Positions 10,946 through 22,400 of a DNA stretch of 64,000 bases are shown here, piece after piece. The position numbers and the translations under genes were made by a program. The notes below the pieces were generated by a model that did not search any database, was not told the DNA's origin, and was given only the letters and a program-made list of their open reading frames with translations. The stretch comes from Archivesica marissinica (taxonomy: Eukaryota > Mollusca > Bivalvia > Venerida > Vesicomyidae), in assembly GCA_014843695.1 (NCBI GenBank), contig CM026398.1, positions 20,445,594-20,509,593 on the forward strand. The letters run 5' to 3'. Position 1 is the first letter of the stretch; every line of letters begins with the position of its first letter.

Positions 10946-12450
10946 ATCTAGTCCAGTGAGGTTGTTGTGGCGGTCACACCACGGCCAGTCAGTATCTAGT
11001 CCAGCGGGATTGCTCTGGCTGTCACACCACGGCCAGTCAGTATCTAGTCCAGTGAGGTTGTTGTGGCGGTTACACCACGGCCAGTCAGTATCTAGTCCAG
11101 TGAGGTTGTTGTGGCGGTCACACCATGGCCAGTCAGTATCTAGTCCAGCGGGATTGCTCTGGCTGTCACACCACGGCCAGTCAGTATCTAGTCCAGTGAG
11201 GTTGTTGTGGCGGTTACACCACGGCCAGTCAGTATCTAGTCCAGTGAGGTTGTTGTGGCGGTCACACCACGGCCAGTCAGTATCTAGTCCAGCGGGATTG
11301 CTCTGGCGGTTACACCACGGCCAGTCAGTATCTAGTCCAGTAAGGTTGCCCTGGCGGTCACACCACGGCCAGTCAGTATCTAGTCCAGTGAGGTTGTTGT
11401 GGCGGTTACACCACGGCCAGTCAGTATCTAGTCCAGAGAGGTTGTTGTGGCGGTTACACCACGGCCAGTCAGTATCTGGTCCAATGAGGTTGTTGTGGCG
11501 GTTACACCACGGCCAGTCAGTATCTGGTCCAGTGAGGTTGTTGTGGCGGTTACACCACGGCCAGTCAGTATCTAGTCCAGTGAGGTTGTTGTGGCGGTCA
11601 CACCACGGCCAGTCAGTATCTAGTCCAGTGAGGTTGTTGTGGCGGTTACACCACGACCAGTCAGTATCTAGTCCAGTGAGGTTGTTGTGGCGGTTACACC
11701 ACGGCCAGTCCGTATCTAGTCCAGTGAGGTTGTTGTGGCGGTCACACCACGGCCAGTCAGTATCTAGTCCAGCGAGATTGCTCTGGCTGTCACACCACGG
11801 CCAGTCAGTATCTAGTCCAGTGAGGTTGTTGTGGCGGTTACACCACGGCCAGTCAGTATCTAGTCCAGTGAGGTTGTTGTGGCGGTCACACCACGGCCAG
11901 TCAGTATCTAGTCCAGCGGGATTGCTCTGGCGGTTACACCACGGCCAGTCAGTATCTAGTCCAGTAAGGTTGCCCTGGCGGTCACACCACGGCCAGTCAG
12001 TATCTAGTCCAGTGAGGTTGTTGTGGCGGTTACACCACGGCCAGTCATTATCTAGTCCAAAGAGGTTGTTGTGGCGGTTACACCACGGCCAGTCAGTATC
12101 TGGTCCAATGAGGTTGTTGTGGCGGTTACACCACGGCCAGTCAGTATCTGGTCCAGTGAGGTGTTGTGGCGGTTACACCACGGCCAGTCAGTATCTGGTT
12201 CAGTGAGGTTGTTGTGGCGGTTACACCACGGCCAGTCAGTATCTGGTCCAGTGAGGTTGTTGTGGCGGTTACACCACGGCCAGTCAGTATCTAGTCCAGT
12301 GATGTTGTTGTGGCGGTTACACCACGGCCAGTCAGTATCTAGTCCAGTGAGTTTGTTGTGGCGGTTACACCACGGCCAGTCAGTATCTAGTCCAGTGATG
12401 TTGTTGTGGCGGTTACACCACGGCCAGTCAGTATCTAGTCCAGTGAGGAT
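10946..12450. repeat. 48-bp tandem array, about 31 units, derived from the 57-bp array
   Basis: Units are TCCAGTGAGGTTGTTGTGG followed by CGGTTACACCACGGCCAGTC and AGTATCTAG. The last ~29 bp are shared with the 57-bp units, while TTAAAATACTTCAG... has been replaced. A multi-unit block is repeated (10960-11490 against 11700-12120). Frames stay open because 48 is a multiple of 3; this is not coding. Confidence 0.95.
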
Positions 12451-13337
12451 GATCTTACTGTAGTTATTTTGTTTCAACATGATCATTCTTTAAAATATAT
12501 TCTACTCAACCCCCACCCACCCCTCCAGAACGAGAACAAAATGCATGGCATTTTATTTTATAAAGCAGTATTTACATCCATGCTAAAATTATTGTAGATT
12601 TGAAAAATTCTAAAGAATCTTTAGTAATTATTTCAGTGACAGTTTATTTCACAAGCTATATCATTATTAATATTGATTGTTCTTAGCATTATCTTTCGGA
12701 ACTGACTTTATTCCGAAGTCTCATGTAGGTGCTTTAGTGTAAAGGAACCAGAAATGCAACCTTGCATTTTCCGCAAAAACATAAAATGATGTTTCTTTTA
12801 TGCTTTCCAATGAATGTTTAAGTTTTCTCAATGAAATAAAATGCTATATTTCACTGTTTTCAAACAGTGCAATGTGGCATTTTCTCTGTCTCTGCTTGAG
12901 TTTCGTATTCCTCCGCAGTTGGCTTTACTTTTGTAAGTTAGCTATTTTCTGACAATCATGAACAGTTAATTATAAAGTAATATGTTTAAATGAATTTGTT
13001 TTATCTGTATTTTTTAATTTTAATACCTGAACTATTTCTTATTTCGGACATTCAAACTAATATATGTGGTTGCACGGTTGTGTATTGTAGTGAACTGAGG
13101 CTCCCAGTAGTGGCAGTTAAAATTATTTGAATTTGATAACAGATATATTAGCCAAAGTGATTAGAAATTATAAAAGAAAAAGAATGTTTGTGTTTATTAG
13201 TGAATGCTAGGATTTTATTTCATCGAGTGATCACCGAAATATGTATTTCCATAAGTGGCTTTATAATAAACACAAATATGCTCTAGTTTAAACATAATTT
13301 ATTTCAAACCATACAGCATATATATATATACAGTTTA
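12451..13337 (+). other. Intron sequence, nothing recognised
   Basis: AT-rich unique-looking sequence in the last receptor intron. No exon, RNA gene or repeat copy was recognised. Confidence 0.6.
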
Positions 13338-13603
13338 GTCCGCCTCCGTGGTCGAGTGGTTAAGGTCGCTGACTTGTATACCACTGTAACCTATCATCAC
13401 TGATGGTCACGGGTTCGAGCCCCGCTCAGGCCGTGTCTCATTTATATGAAAAAGTTGGCAGTTTCTTACGGAGGTTGGTGCACCCAAGTACTGGTTAACC
13501 GCTGGAGCCTGCCCAGGAAAGGTGTTGTTAAGTAAACTGCCCGCCGGCGATATAGCCCAAAATGGTGCTGATGCAGGCGTAAAACCCGAAATATAACATA
13601 ACA
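13338..13603 (+). mobile_element. tRNA-derived SINE, family A, with Nin-DC-like tail
   Basis: Near-identical to 3159-3428: box A TGGTCGAGTGGTTAAGG, box B GGGTTCGAGCCCC, and the tail GATATAGCCCAAAATGGTGC. The high similarity of the two copies implies recent insertions. It ends ATAACATAACATATA, so the TATATACAGTTTA on both sides may be a target-site duplication. Confidence 0.87.
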
Positions 13604-14153
13604 TATATACAGTTTACACAAATTTAGATACATGAATGAAACGGGATTAGAACCGAATGCTATTATAGCTTATAGAGGTCTTCTCCTATAGCAAGGTACT
13701 TAATGCAATTGCGGAATATGACAGTGTTGTAATAATTTCTATTAATTTAAATTTGAAATAATATTAGGTAAACGTTTTAATCATGAACTGTAAATTAGAA
13801 TATAAATACGATAAAGAGATTATTAAGGTGAAACAAGTACATATAGTAACTAATTTAGAAAGTTGAAACTGAGATTGACTCAGAAGAAATGATAGAACAA
13901 GGAATATGATAGATTCATTCGGATAGTTCAATGGTAGAGGCAAGCATGCAACATTTAGTGAACAGGTGCTCATGAAAATCGTCTGCTGAAAATATCATCT
14001 AGATCTCACCAACGGAACATTGCTAGAGTTGGCGTAAACAGTTATTCATTCATAATGTACAATACATATCTATTGTATACAGAATGAAAATGGATTTAAT
14101 CAAAAGCTAGAGTTGGGCAACCGATAGAGACAATAATGAAATGCAGCACACAA

Positions 14154-14600
14154 TCACGCACGCACGCACATACCACACCACACCATAACACCACACCACA
14201 CACCACACACACACACACACACGCGCACACGCACGCGCACACGCACGCGCACGCGCACGCGCACGCGCACGCGCACGCACACGCACAACGCACATACCAC
14301 ACCACACCACACCACACCACACCACACCACACCACACCACACCACACCACACCACACCACACCACACCACACCACACCACACCACACCACACCACACCAC
14401 ACCACACCACACCACACCACACCACACCACACACACACACACACACACAACACCATGCCACACCACACTCGCACACAATCACGCACGCACGCACCACACC
14501 ACACCATAACACCACACCACACCACACACACCACACACAACACCATGCCACGCCACGCCACACCACGCCACACACACCACACTCGCACACACACACATTA
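14154..14600. repeat. CA/CG and (ACACC)n microsatellite block
   Basis: Positions 14204-14287 are a perfectly alternating purine-pyrimidine run (CA then CACGCG units). Positions 14294-14431 are a nearly pure ACACC array. Mixed CA, CACAC and CACGC repeats follow to 14600. It lies about 140 bp upstream of the last receptor exon. The open frames through it are low-complexity artefacts. Confidence 0.95.
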
Positions 14601-14737
14601 AATTAGTGTAGAAAATGTGCTTAGTATAATCTTTAGAACATGTGATTATGTATATATTTAAGATTATACAAATTATTTTTGACATAATTTAGTGAATATT
14701 TCCTGATTTTGTCATACTACAATACTTATTATTCCAG

Positions 14738-15900
14738 AATCTGACGTTCATACAATTTACGACGAACCTGGATCCTTCAAGAGAATTGAACAATTTGACA
14801 ATATTGCCTTCATGCCAGATTCAGTAAGTTTACGTAGTCGTCCACATACACCGAGCAGCACGCATGGCAATAGAATCGCCGGCAGTGTATCGTCGTTAAC
14901 TGTACCACAGCCCACACAATATGCTCACCTTCGACACATGTCAAACCCTGAAATACGCATACACCATGTCAGACAGATTTCAAACCAGGAACTACGAAGT
15001 AATATGTTTGATTCTCTGGAAAGACCCGTGTCAACAGTATCTACCCCTGCGTATAGACCACAATCGAACGAAAGGAGCCCATTCACTAAACGACTTATGA
15101 ATCAACAGAAGACTTGCAAACAGACGTACTCACCCAAAACCCCACATTCCGCCCCCACGGAAGTGAGAACGCCGATGGTATATCGTTCACGGGCCCAATC
15201 CTCGCCCAGATTTAGATTCCCTAGTGTAAGTAGTGTTGATGAACCACACTATGCCGTGCCTGCAGTAGATATCTCGGAGGACATAGCACCGCAACGAAGA
15301 CTTGGAGTTAGTGACAATAATATACACGAACATGATTCTGGGCATCCGACACTGGATAATGTTGAAAGTTACCTGTATCCTAACCCTGACTTACAACGCG
15401 ATGATACAGTGTGTAGAGAACCAGAGTCTCAGATAACTTACATAACGGCGAAGGATTTAGTTACGAGTGAGAGCGATGACGAAGACGCGTTAACAGCAGA
15501 CGAAGACGATATCCAGTATGTCGATCCGGAATCTCAACATTCTTTCTCCCCTCAAGCATCGTCCGTGAACACACACACGGTTTATAAACCAGGCGATAAA
15601 CCATCAAGCTTTACATTACCAACAGACAAGGAAGTTATGAATATTAACTTTCCACCTTCAGAAAAAGCATTTAATACGCATGCGCTTATTGGAACAAATG
15701 CTAGTGTTGCTCAGAGAAGTGATGCTAATATTAGCCTGGCTGTTTCACATAGTTCCGAGACGTCTGTTGACGGTGAAAAGGTAGTACGACAACAGTCTAC
15801 ATACCAAAAGAATAATTCGCGGAATAGAACGTCTATTACGGATGTTCCTGACATCATTAAGCACGGTACATACGAGGAGGACAGTGTGTTTATCATATAA
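14738..15900 (+). CDS. Receptor last exon: cytoplasmic tail with YxxP motifs and stop
   Basis: The acceptor TTATTATTCCAG ends at 14737; the exon opens with the two bases that complete Lys and is open to TAA at 15898-15900. It encodes about 387 residues with no kinase, cyclase or seven-helix domain. The tail is rich in Ser, Pro and Arg with an acidic block (SESDDEDALTADEDD), as in disordered signalling tails. It has YxxP-type sites (YDEP near the membrane, YAVP, YPNP, YVDP). The C-terminus DSVFII has hydrophobic residues at 0 and -2, a possible class II PDZ ligand. Inference: phosphotyrosine scaffolding by SH2 adaptors. Downstream kinases or partners are not in the window. Confidence 0.87.
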
Positions 15901-15904
15901 TATT

Positions 15905-17330
15905 CACATCATCCTGTCACAACGCATGAAACACAGTCACAACGCTTGATACACAGTCACAACGCATGATAAACAGTCACAACTCATGACACACAGTCAC
16001 AACGCATGATACACAGTCACAACGCATGATACACAGTCACAACTCATGATACACAGTCACAACTCATGATACACAGTCACAACTCATGATACACAGTCAC
16101 AACTCATGAAACACAACGCATGATACATAGTCACAACTCATGATACACAGTCACAACTCATGATACACAGTCACAACTCATGATACACAGTCACAACTCA
16201 TGATACACAGTCACAACTCATGATACACAATCACAACTCATGATACACAGTCACAACTCATGATACACAGTCACAACGCATGATACACAGGCACAACTCA
16301 TGATACACAGTCACAACTCATGATACACAGTCACAACTCATGATACACAGTCACAACGCATGAAGCACAACTCATGATACACAGTCACAACTCATGATAC
16401 ACAGTCACAACTCATGAAACACAACGCATGATACACAGTCACAACTCATGATACACAGTCACAACTCATGAAACACAACGCATGATACACAGTCACAACG
16501 CATGATACACAGTCACAACGCATGAAGCACAACTCATGATACACAGTCACAACTCATGATACACAGTCACAACTCATGAAACACAACGCATGATACACAG
16601 TCACAACGCATGATACACAGTCACAACTCATGAAACAGTCACAACCCATGATAGACAGTCACAACGCATGAAACACAGTCACAACTCATGATACACAGTC
16701 ACAACTCATGATACACAGTCACAGCTCATGATACACAGTCACAACTCATGATACTCAGTCACAACGCATGATACACAGTCACAACTCATGATACACAGTC
16801 ACAACTCATGATACACAGTCACAACTCATGATACACAGTCACAACGCATGATACATAGTCACAACTCATGAAACACAACGCATGATACATAGTCACAACT
16901 CATGATACACAGTCACAACTCATGATACACAGTCACAACGCATGATACATAGTCACAACTCATAAAACACAACGCATGATACACAGTCACAACTCATGAA
17001 ACACAGTCACAACTCATGAAACACAACGCATGATACATAGTCACAACTCATGAAACACAGGCACAACTCATGATACACAACGCATGATACACAGTCACAA
17101 CTCATGAAACACAACGCATGATACACAGTCACAACTCATGAAACACAACGCATGATACATAGTCACAACTCATGAAACACAGTCACAACGCATGATACAC
17201 AGTCACAACTCATGTTACACAGTCACAACTCATGAAACACAACGCATGATACACAGTCACAACTCATGATACACAGTCACAACGCATGATACACAGTCAC
17301 AACTCATGACACACAGTCACAACAACTCGA
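15905..17330. repeat. 20-bp tandem array in the receptor 3' UTR, about 70 units
   Basis: Unit ACAGTCACAACTCATGATAC with AACGCATG variants and shorter units lacking AGTCAC. It begins within about 10 bp of the receptor stop codon, so the mature mRNA would carry it unless polyadenylation or splicing occurs earlier. No clear AATAAA lies between the stop and the end of the array. Confidence 0.93.
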
Positions 17331-17535
17331 GATTAATATATGTTGTAGCGGATTGCATTTATTGCATTTCATTTTAACAACCCACTAACATGTTGAAAAT
17401 GTAAAATATATCACAATTTTACGACAATGTTTTTATAATGTATGCTAACAATATTAACTAAAGCTGCTGACCACAGTGTGTATTCAACATACAATCAACT
17501 ACTAATATGGCAATCCTAGATTGAATGTGGTACCA

Positions 17536-17792
17536 TTAAAGCGACACTACATCGGTGGAACGTTGTATACAGGTACTCGTAATGCAAACAGGTTCAACAT
17601 TCATGCTCAATACAAAATGTGTATCCTTAATAACAGTTCTGATACAGATTTACCGTTATATGTCGTATGTGTTGCTTACATATTTATTTTTAGACTAACC
17701 CGAAAGTTAGAGTTCGAATTATTTCAGAAGAACTTGTAGCAGCAATGCTATTTATACCTAAAATGCAAGTTTGCGATGTAGTGTCGCTCTAA
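17536..17792. mobile_element. MITE, TIR family H, internally deleted copy
   Basis: Left end TTAAAGCGACACTACATCG; the right end is its near-perfect inverse (CGATGTAGTGTCGCTCTAA). Longer relatives are at 24732-25219 and 26293-26731. This copy lacks their middle part. The ends read TTAA-like or TA target duplications; the superfamily is undecided. Confidence 0.85.
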
Positions 17793-18150
17793 GGATGTTC
17801 CGCACAGCGCACGCTTTCCGTGTACACTGTCTCATCAATGGCTGACATATATAGATCACGACGTGATGCTAGTAAACGTAGTGACCGTAAACGCGCCACA
17901 CCTACAACGTCAATATCTGTGAAATGAAACAGTAAAAGCGTCCATTGAAAAAGATTGCGTTTGGAATGTGAATATTTTCTTACTAATACATTATTTCTAC
18001 ACATGCATTAATAAACTATGAGAAGTTCTTATTGTTGAAGAGCTTTTAATTGACTTCTCTATGTACAGCGCTTAGGGTTTCAAGACTATGCCGATAGTTT
18101 TCATTGTGCAACTTAATTGTGCAACTTAGTGTGCCTTGTTTTGTTCTATT

Positions 18151-18368
18151 CTAGAGGACATAGAAAACGCACACTTCAGATAAGTGTGTTTTTACATGAA
18201 AAACAATAACTATATAAATACATAGTTTTAAACACTTTGGAATAGTTTTAGTTGTTCAGTTTGTGTTTTGTAATAAAGATGTGATATATCTTTGATGGAA
18301 TCCTTCGTATTTCATGTTCATGTAATAATAATCATATAATGTAGGTGTGCGTTTTCTATGTCCTCTAG
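18151..18368. mobile_element. MITE with 25-bp terminal inverted repeats
   Basis: CTAGAGGACATAGAAAACGC ACAC at 18151 is inverted at 18344-18368. The 218-bp element has no coding capacity. TA-bounded ends (TAGAGG...CCTCTA) would fit a Tc1/mariner-type target. A solo end occurs at 4853. It contains GTAATAAAG at 18270, which could act as a polyadenylation signal. Confidence 0.85.
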
Positions 18369-18780
18369 TACATAAGGGTAATACAATTAACTCTGCTTTG
18401 GAAATAGTGTGTCTTGCTTAATTTACGTACACGTGAGTACTGTTAATTAAGCAGACACTTACATTATTATAATTGATATATAAGCTCATCTAAGCTAATC
18501 TAAGCTCATGTTTAAGCGCTTAATTAATTGAATGTATGTTTTGCCAACTTATTGCGTATTATGTGTTTGCGATGTTTCCTGCTTAAACTAAAGAAAGACG
18601 TTGAGCTATATTAATAATAAAAATGTTTCAGAACTAATTAGATGGTTGGTACTAGAGAACATACTATATCTCACTGGAGGCACTGAATACATCTAGTACA
18701 ATATATGGCACTATGGCATCAAGTACATCCGGTACATGGGGAAAACTTACTGTCCGATATCATTACCACCTTTCTACCAT
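18369..18780. other. Intergenic, nothing recognised
   Basis: AT-rich sequence between the receptor 3' side and the mannosidase 3' side; the two genes converge here. An AATAAA lies near 18610. No gene recognised. Confidence 0.55.
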
Positions 18781-18784
18781 GGAC

Positions 18785-19285
18785 TTCCATTATTCGGTAT
18801 CCAATGAGGTTGACCCAAGCAACTGATGCTAAACATCCATTATTCGGTGTTCAATGAGATTGCCCCATGTAACTGATGCTAAACATCCATTATTCGGTGT
18901 TCAATGAGATTGCCCCATGTAACTGATGCCTAACCGTCATTTTTCCGTATCCAATGAGATCGTCCCATGTGAACCTCCATTATTCGGCGTTCAATGAGAT
19001 TGTCCCATGTGAACCTCCATTATTCGGCGTTCAATGAGATTGCCCCATGTGAGCCTCCATTATTCGGCGTTCAATGTGATTGCCCCATGTGAGCCTCCAT
19101 TATTCGGTGTTCAATGAGGTTGCCCCATGTGAGCCTCCATTATTCGGTGTTCAATGAGGTTGCCCCATGTGAGCCTCCATTATTCGGCGTTCAATGAGAT
19201 TGTCCCATGTGAGCCTCCATTATTCGGCGTTCAATGAGATTGCCCCATGTGAGCCTCTATTATTCGGTGTTCAATGAGGTTGACC
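18785..19285. repeat. 40- to 51-bp tandem array, about 11 units
   Basis: Unit core CCATTATTCGGTGTTCAATG plus AGATTGCCCCATGTG. The first units carry an extra AACTGATGCTAAA and are longer; later ones are 40 bp. It ends about 150 bp downstream of the mannosidase stop codon. Confidence 0.93.
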
Positions 19286-19433
19286 AAACTATATACGTTG
19301 AAGATCTCCATTATCAAATACAGTGTTTTAGCAAACATAGCACGGCTGCTTGCCACTTTGTCGTGTCTTAGACCTTTCAGTACATCGCTAGTCCGACAGA
19401 CCAGTAAATAAATATATCAAAACCACACAAGGG

Positions 19434-22400
19434 TCACAATTCGATTCTAAATGACCTTAGTTCCATGTCTGGCGGTGTAATATCTTGTGCTGTGTCTATT
19501 TCTCCTAAATCATATAAATGTGTTAACGATGTCTCCCTGGCTGTTTTTATTTTCATGTCTGGATAAAAAGACTGTATTGTTGCTGTATGTGATCCACTGG
19601 AGCATAAATTATTCAATGGCAATCGGCAATGTGAAGGTCGGAAGTGTAGGATCAAGCTGGTTCCATTATAAGTGAGATCGGATTTAGCCAGATTTCGCAT
19701 CCCAACAACAGAAACACCACATGCCAACGATGTTTTCAAAGGAATAAACTGTAGATTCTCTGTATCTAAACCATTCTCTCTGAATTGTTTCGCTTCATCA
19801 GCAAAAAGAGTATATGTAGGTTCGTTCAACAGTTCATTCATTAGCATATTAGATTCGGAAGGAAAGGTGTATCGGTATTCTTCTGACTCGCTCAGAATAT
19901 CTGATTTGGGTTCTACTTGAAGTACAAAATTGGCAACAGTTAAAACATTATCCATCACACCCTGTCCCAGTCCCTTATTGTCGTCGCGTGTCACTCGTCT
20001 GTCTAACATCACTTCCATCCAGCCAGTTCTTAAACAAGCAGCGCCATGAGGTTGTGCTGCATGCAGAGTTAGTCGCCTCCCCGCATCCTCAATCACCATC
20101 ATCGATGTGATTGGATAATAGTTTTCCTCAACCAACCGGTCAGCTCGTTGCTTTCGGCCAATCAACTGGAAGCTATTCTGATCAGTGAAGAAATTATTGC
20201 CATTATTGATATCAGTCTGGAACCGGACAATGAGTTCTGTATTCCTGTGGCTGTTTTTTATTGACATATCAAACTCTGTCGTAATATGAACACCCATGCC
20301 CTGTGTTCCGTTCACATTGTATAACTTAGTGATAAAACTAAATGCCGGATAAATGGCCACTACTTCTGAAATAAGAGTTCCTTTGAACACTTTAAGCCTT
20401 GGTCTGCTGGACAGGAATTGCTTAGCATCTCCGTCAGGGGCAAATATATAAGCACCGCTACGCAATGACCTGTACGCCAGTATTTGTGTCAGGAAATGTA
20501 CATCACTGTCCATACTATTTTTTATTTTGATAGTTTTGGGAAACCCAGATATATTGTCAATTTCAACAGATAAATATATGTTTTCAAGAATTATATTCTC
20601 ATTTTCCACAAACTCTGTGGTACTGTGTGGTCGTAACTCTGGCTGTTTCTTAATTATGTCCTCCTCGTACAATGACTCCATGTCTTTTTTCCTTTTAAAA
20701 GTCTCAATGCGAAAGGTCTGTATACTAAATGGCGGCATATCCACGGCAAAGGATATTCGATGAGCTATGTCTTTAAGAACCGGCCGTTTTTGAAAATGAA
20801 TTGTGTGATCAGCAGATGATATGAATATGTATTTATCTTTAGTATGTCCCACAAAGCTTACGACATCTGTTCGCCTTCTGGCCGACGGATTCGTCACAAA
20901 TATTAATGATCCACCTTTTCTAAAGTCTGTAGATAACTTAAGCGTCTTGTCGATAGAGATCGACGATACTGTGTTCCGTTTCATAGTTTCTTCTAGAACC
21001 TCTATTCCCAGCAGGCCAAAAGTCAACAGTTCTGTCGTGACCAATTTCATAGCAAGCTGTGCTTTGTTGAGAGCCATGGCTATTTTATTTTGAAAGTCTT
21101 GAATAACTGGAAGAACAGAAGTACCCGTGATACCATCATGGTGAAGGAACATTCCAAAATCTCGTCTTGCATCACGTAATAGAGACGTCACTTTCAGGAA
21201 TGATTTATATGACGACTTACTGTACTGTGCACGGGCAAACGCATACGAATTAAATATGTCTGCCATTTTTATTGTACTCTGAAGCTCTCGCGACAACTGT
21301 TTGTTGAATGGTCGTGTGCTGTAATATCCAGTCCAGAAATCACTTTGATAATCTAAGTACGGTAGAAAATCTCCCATAAGATTTGGGAATCTACTTCCGT
21401 CTTTAATCGTTCTATTTTCTTGATTGGATTTAATTTTAGTAAAGTATTCATCTACAGTCCCAAACTTAAGTTTGATTTTCCATTCTTTCTTTGAATTCAT
21501 ATGTTTGAAGAGTTTCATATAGTTCTGGTAAATAAGATCGAATTCTTTTTCAGTAGTGTATGAAAAGTCTTCTCCAAGAAATATGGGAAGATACAACTTT
21601 TGTGCATGAATGTTACCGTTCGTATTAAGTACATCTCTTCTATAAATCTCTGCTGTAATTCTATACTGCTCGTATAATATCCTCGCCCTACTCTCTACGT
21701 TCTGTGGGTTGACAAACACTACCTTATGTATAGGATTCGTGTGCATAAAGGCATATTCTCTGCAAATGTGCTGATTGTAAGGACCACACGTGTCTCCTAT
21801 CCAATACCCACGATAAGGCATTACGTGACATAATATATCGTTCGATGAATCTTTACTCCAAAGTGGTTTCCAGTTGAATTCTAATGCTTGTTGTTTCATT
21901 AGTGTCCCTTTAATTGCTTGGTTTATACGTAATATCACCATATTATCCATCCCTGATTTCCGCCACAGGTATGGAAATGTACTAGAATAGCCAAAAGGAT
22001 CATTTGCCCAATTATTCTTTGGCTTTACGCCAAGATTTTCCCACAACCATTGGTGGCCTTCAATTAGCTGATCAATAACTGGAGAATAGTGCGTTATGGC
22101 CTCATCCGGCATCACCCACCCTCCAGAAACAATTTCCAGACGGCCATCTTGTACCAATATGCGCACGCGCTGCTTAACATCATCGGATATATCTCTCCAC
22201 CATCGTTCCAGAAATATGACTTCTGCCCATTGAAATGTCATATCTGGATACTGTTCTAACTTTATCACCATGGAATCAAGCGTATGTTTAGATTTTCTCT
22301 GATAATACACTTCGAAAGTCATTCCATATCCCGGATCTACATGAGAAAACGGAATCACAAACACTTCTAGCGGATCTAAATTTGGTCCATATGCAACTCT

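Noticed and set aside
7545..12450. CRISPR-like array (regular repeats)
   Set aside because: Units are contiguous with no unique spacers, and the setting is an animal intron.
14096..14606. Cys/Val-rich and His/Thr-rich frames
   Set aside because: Translations of CA/ACACC microsatellite.
3948..14737. A hidden seven-helix GPCR domain in the receptor
   Set aside because: The exon phases close directly from stalk to single helix to tail, and no other hydrophobic exon was seen; cDNA would settle it.
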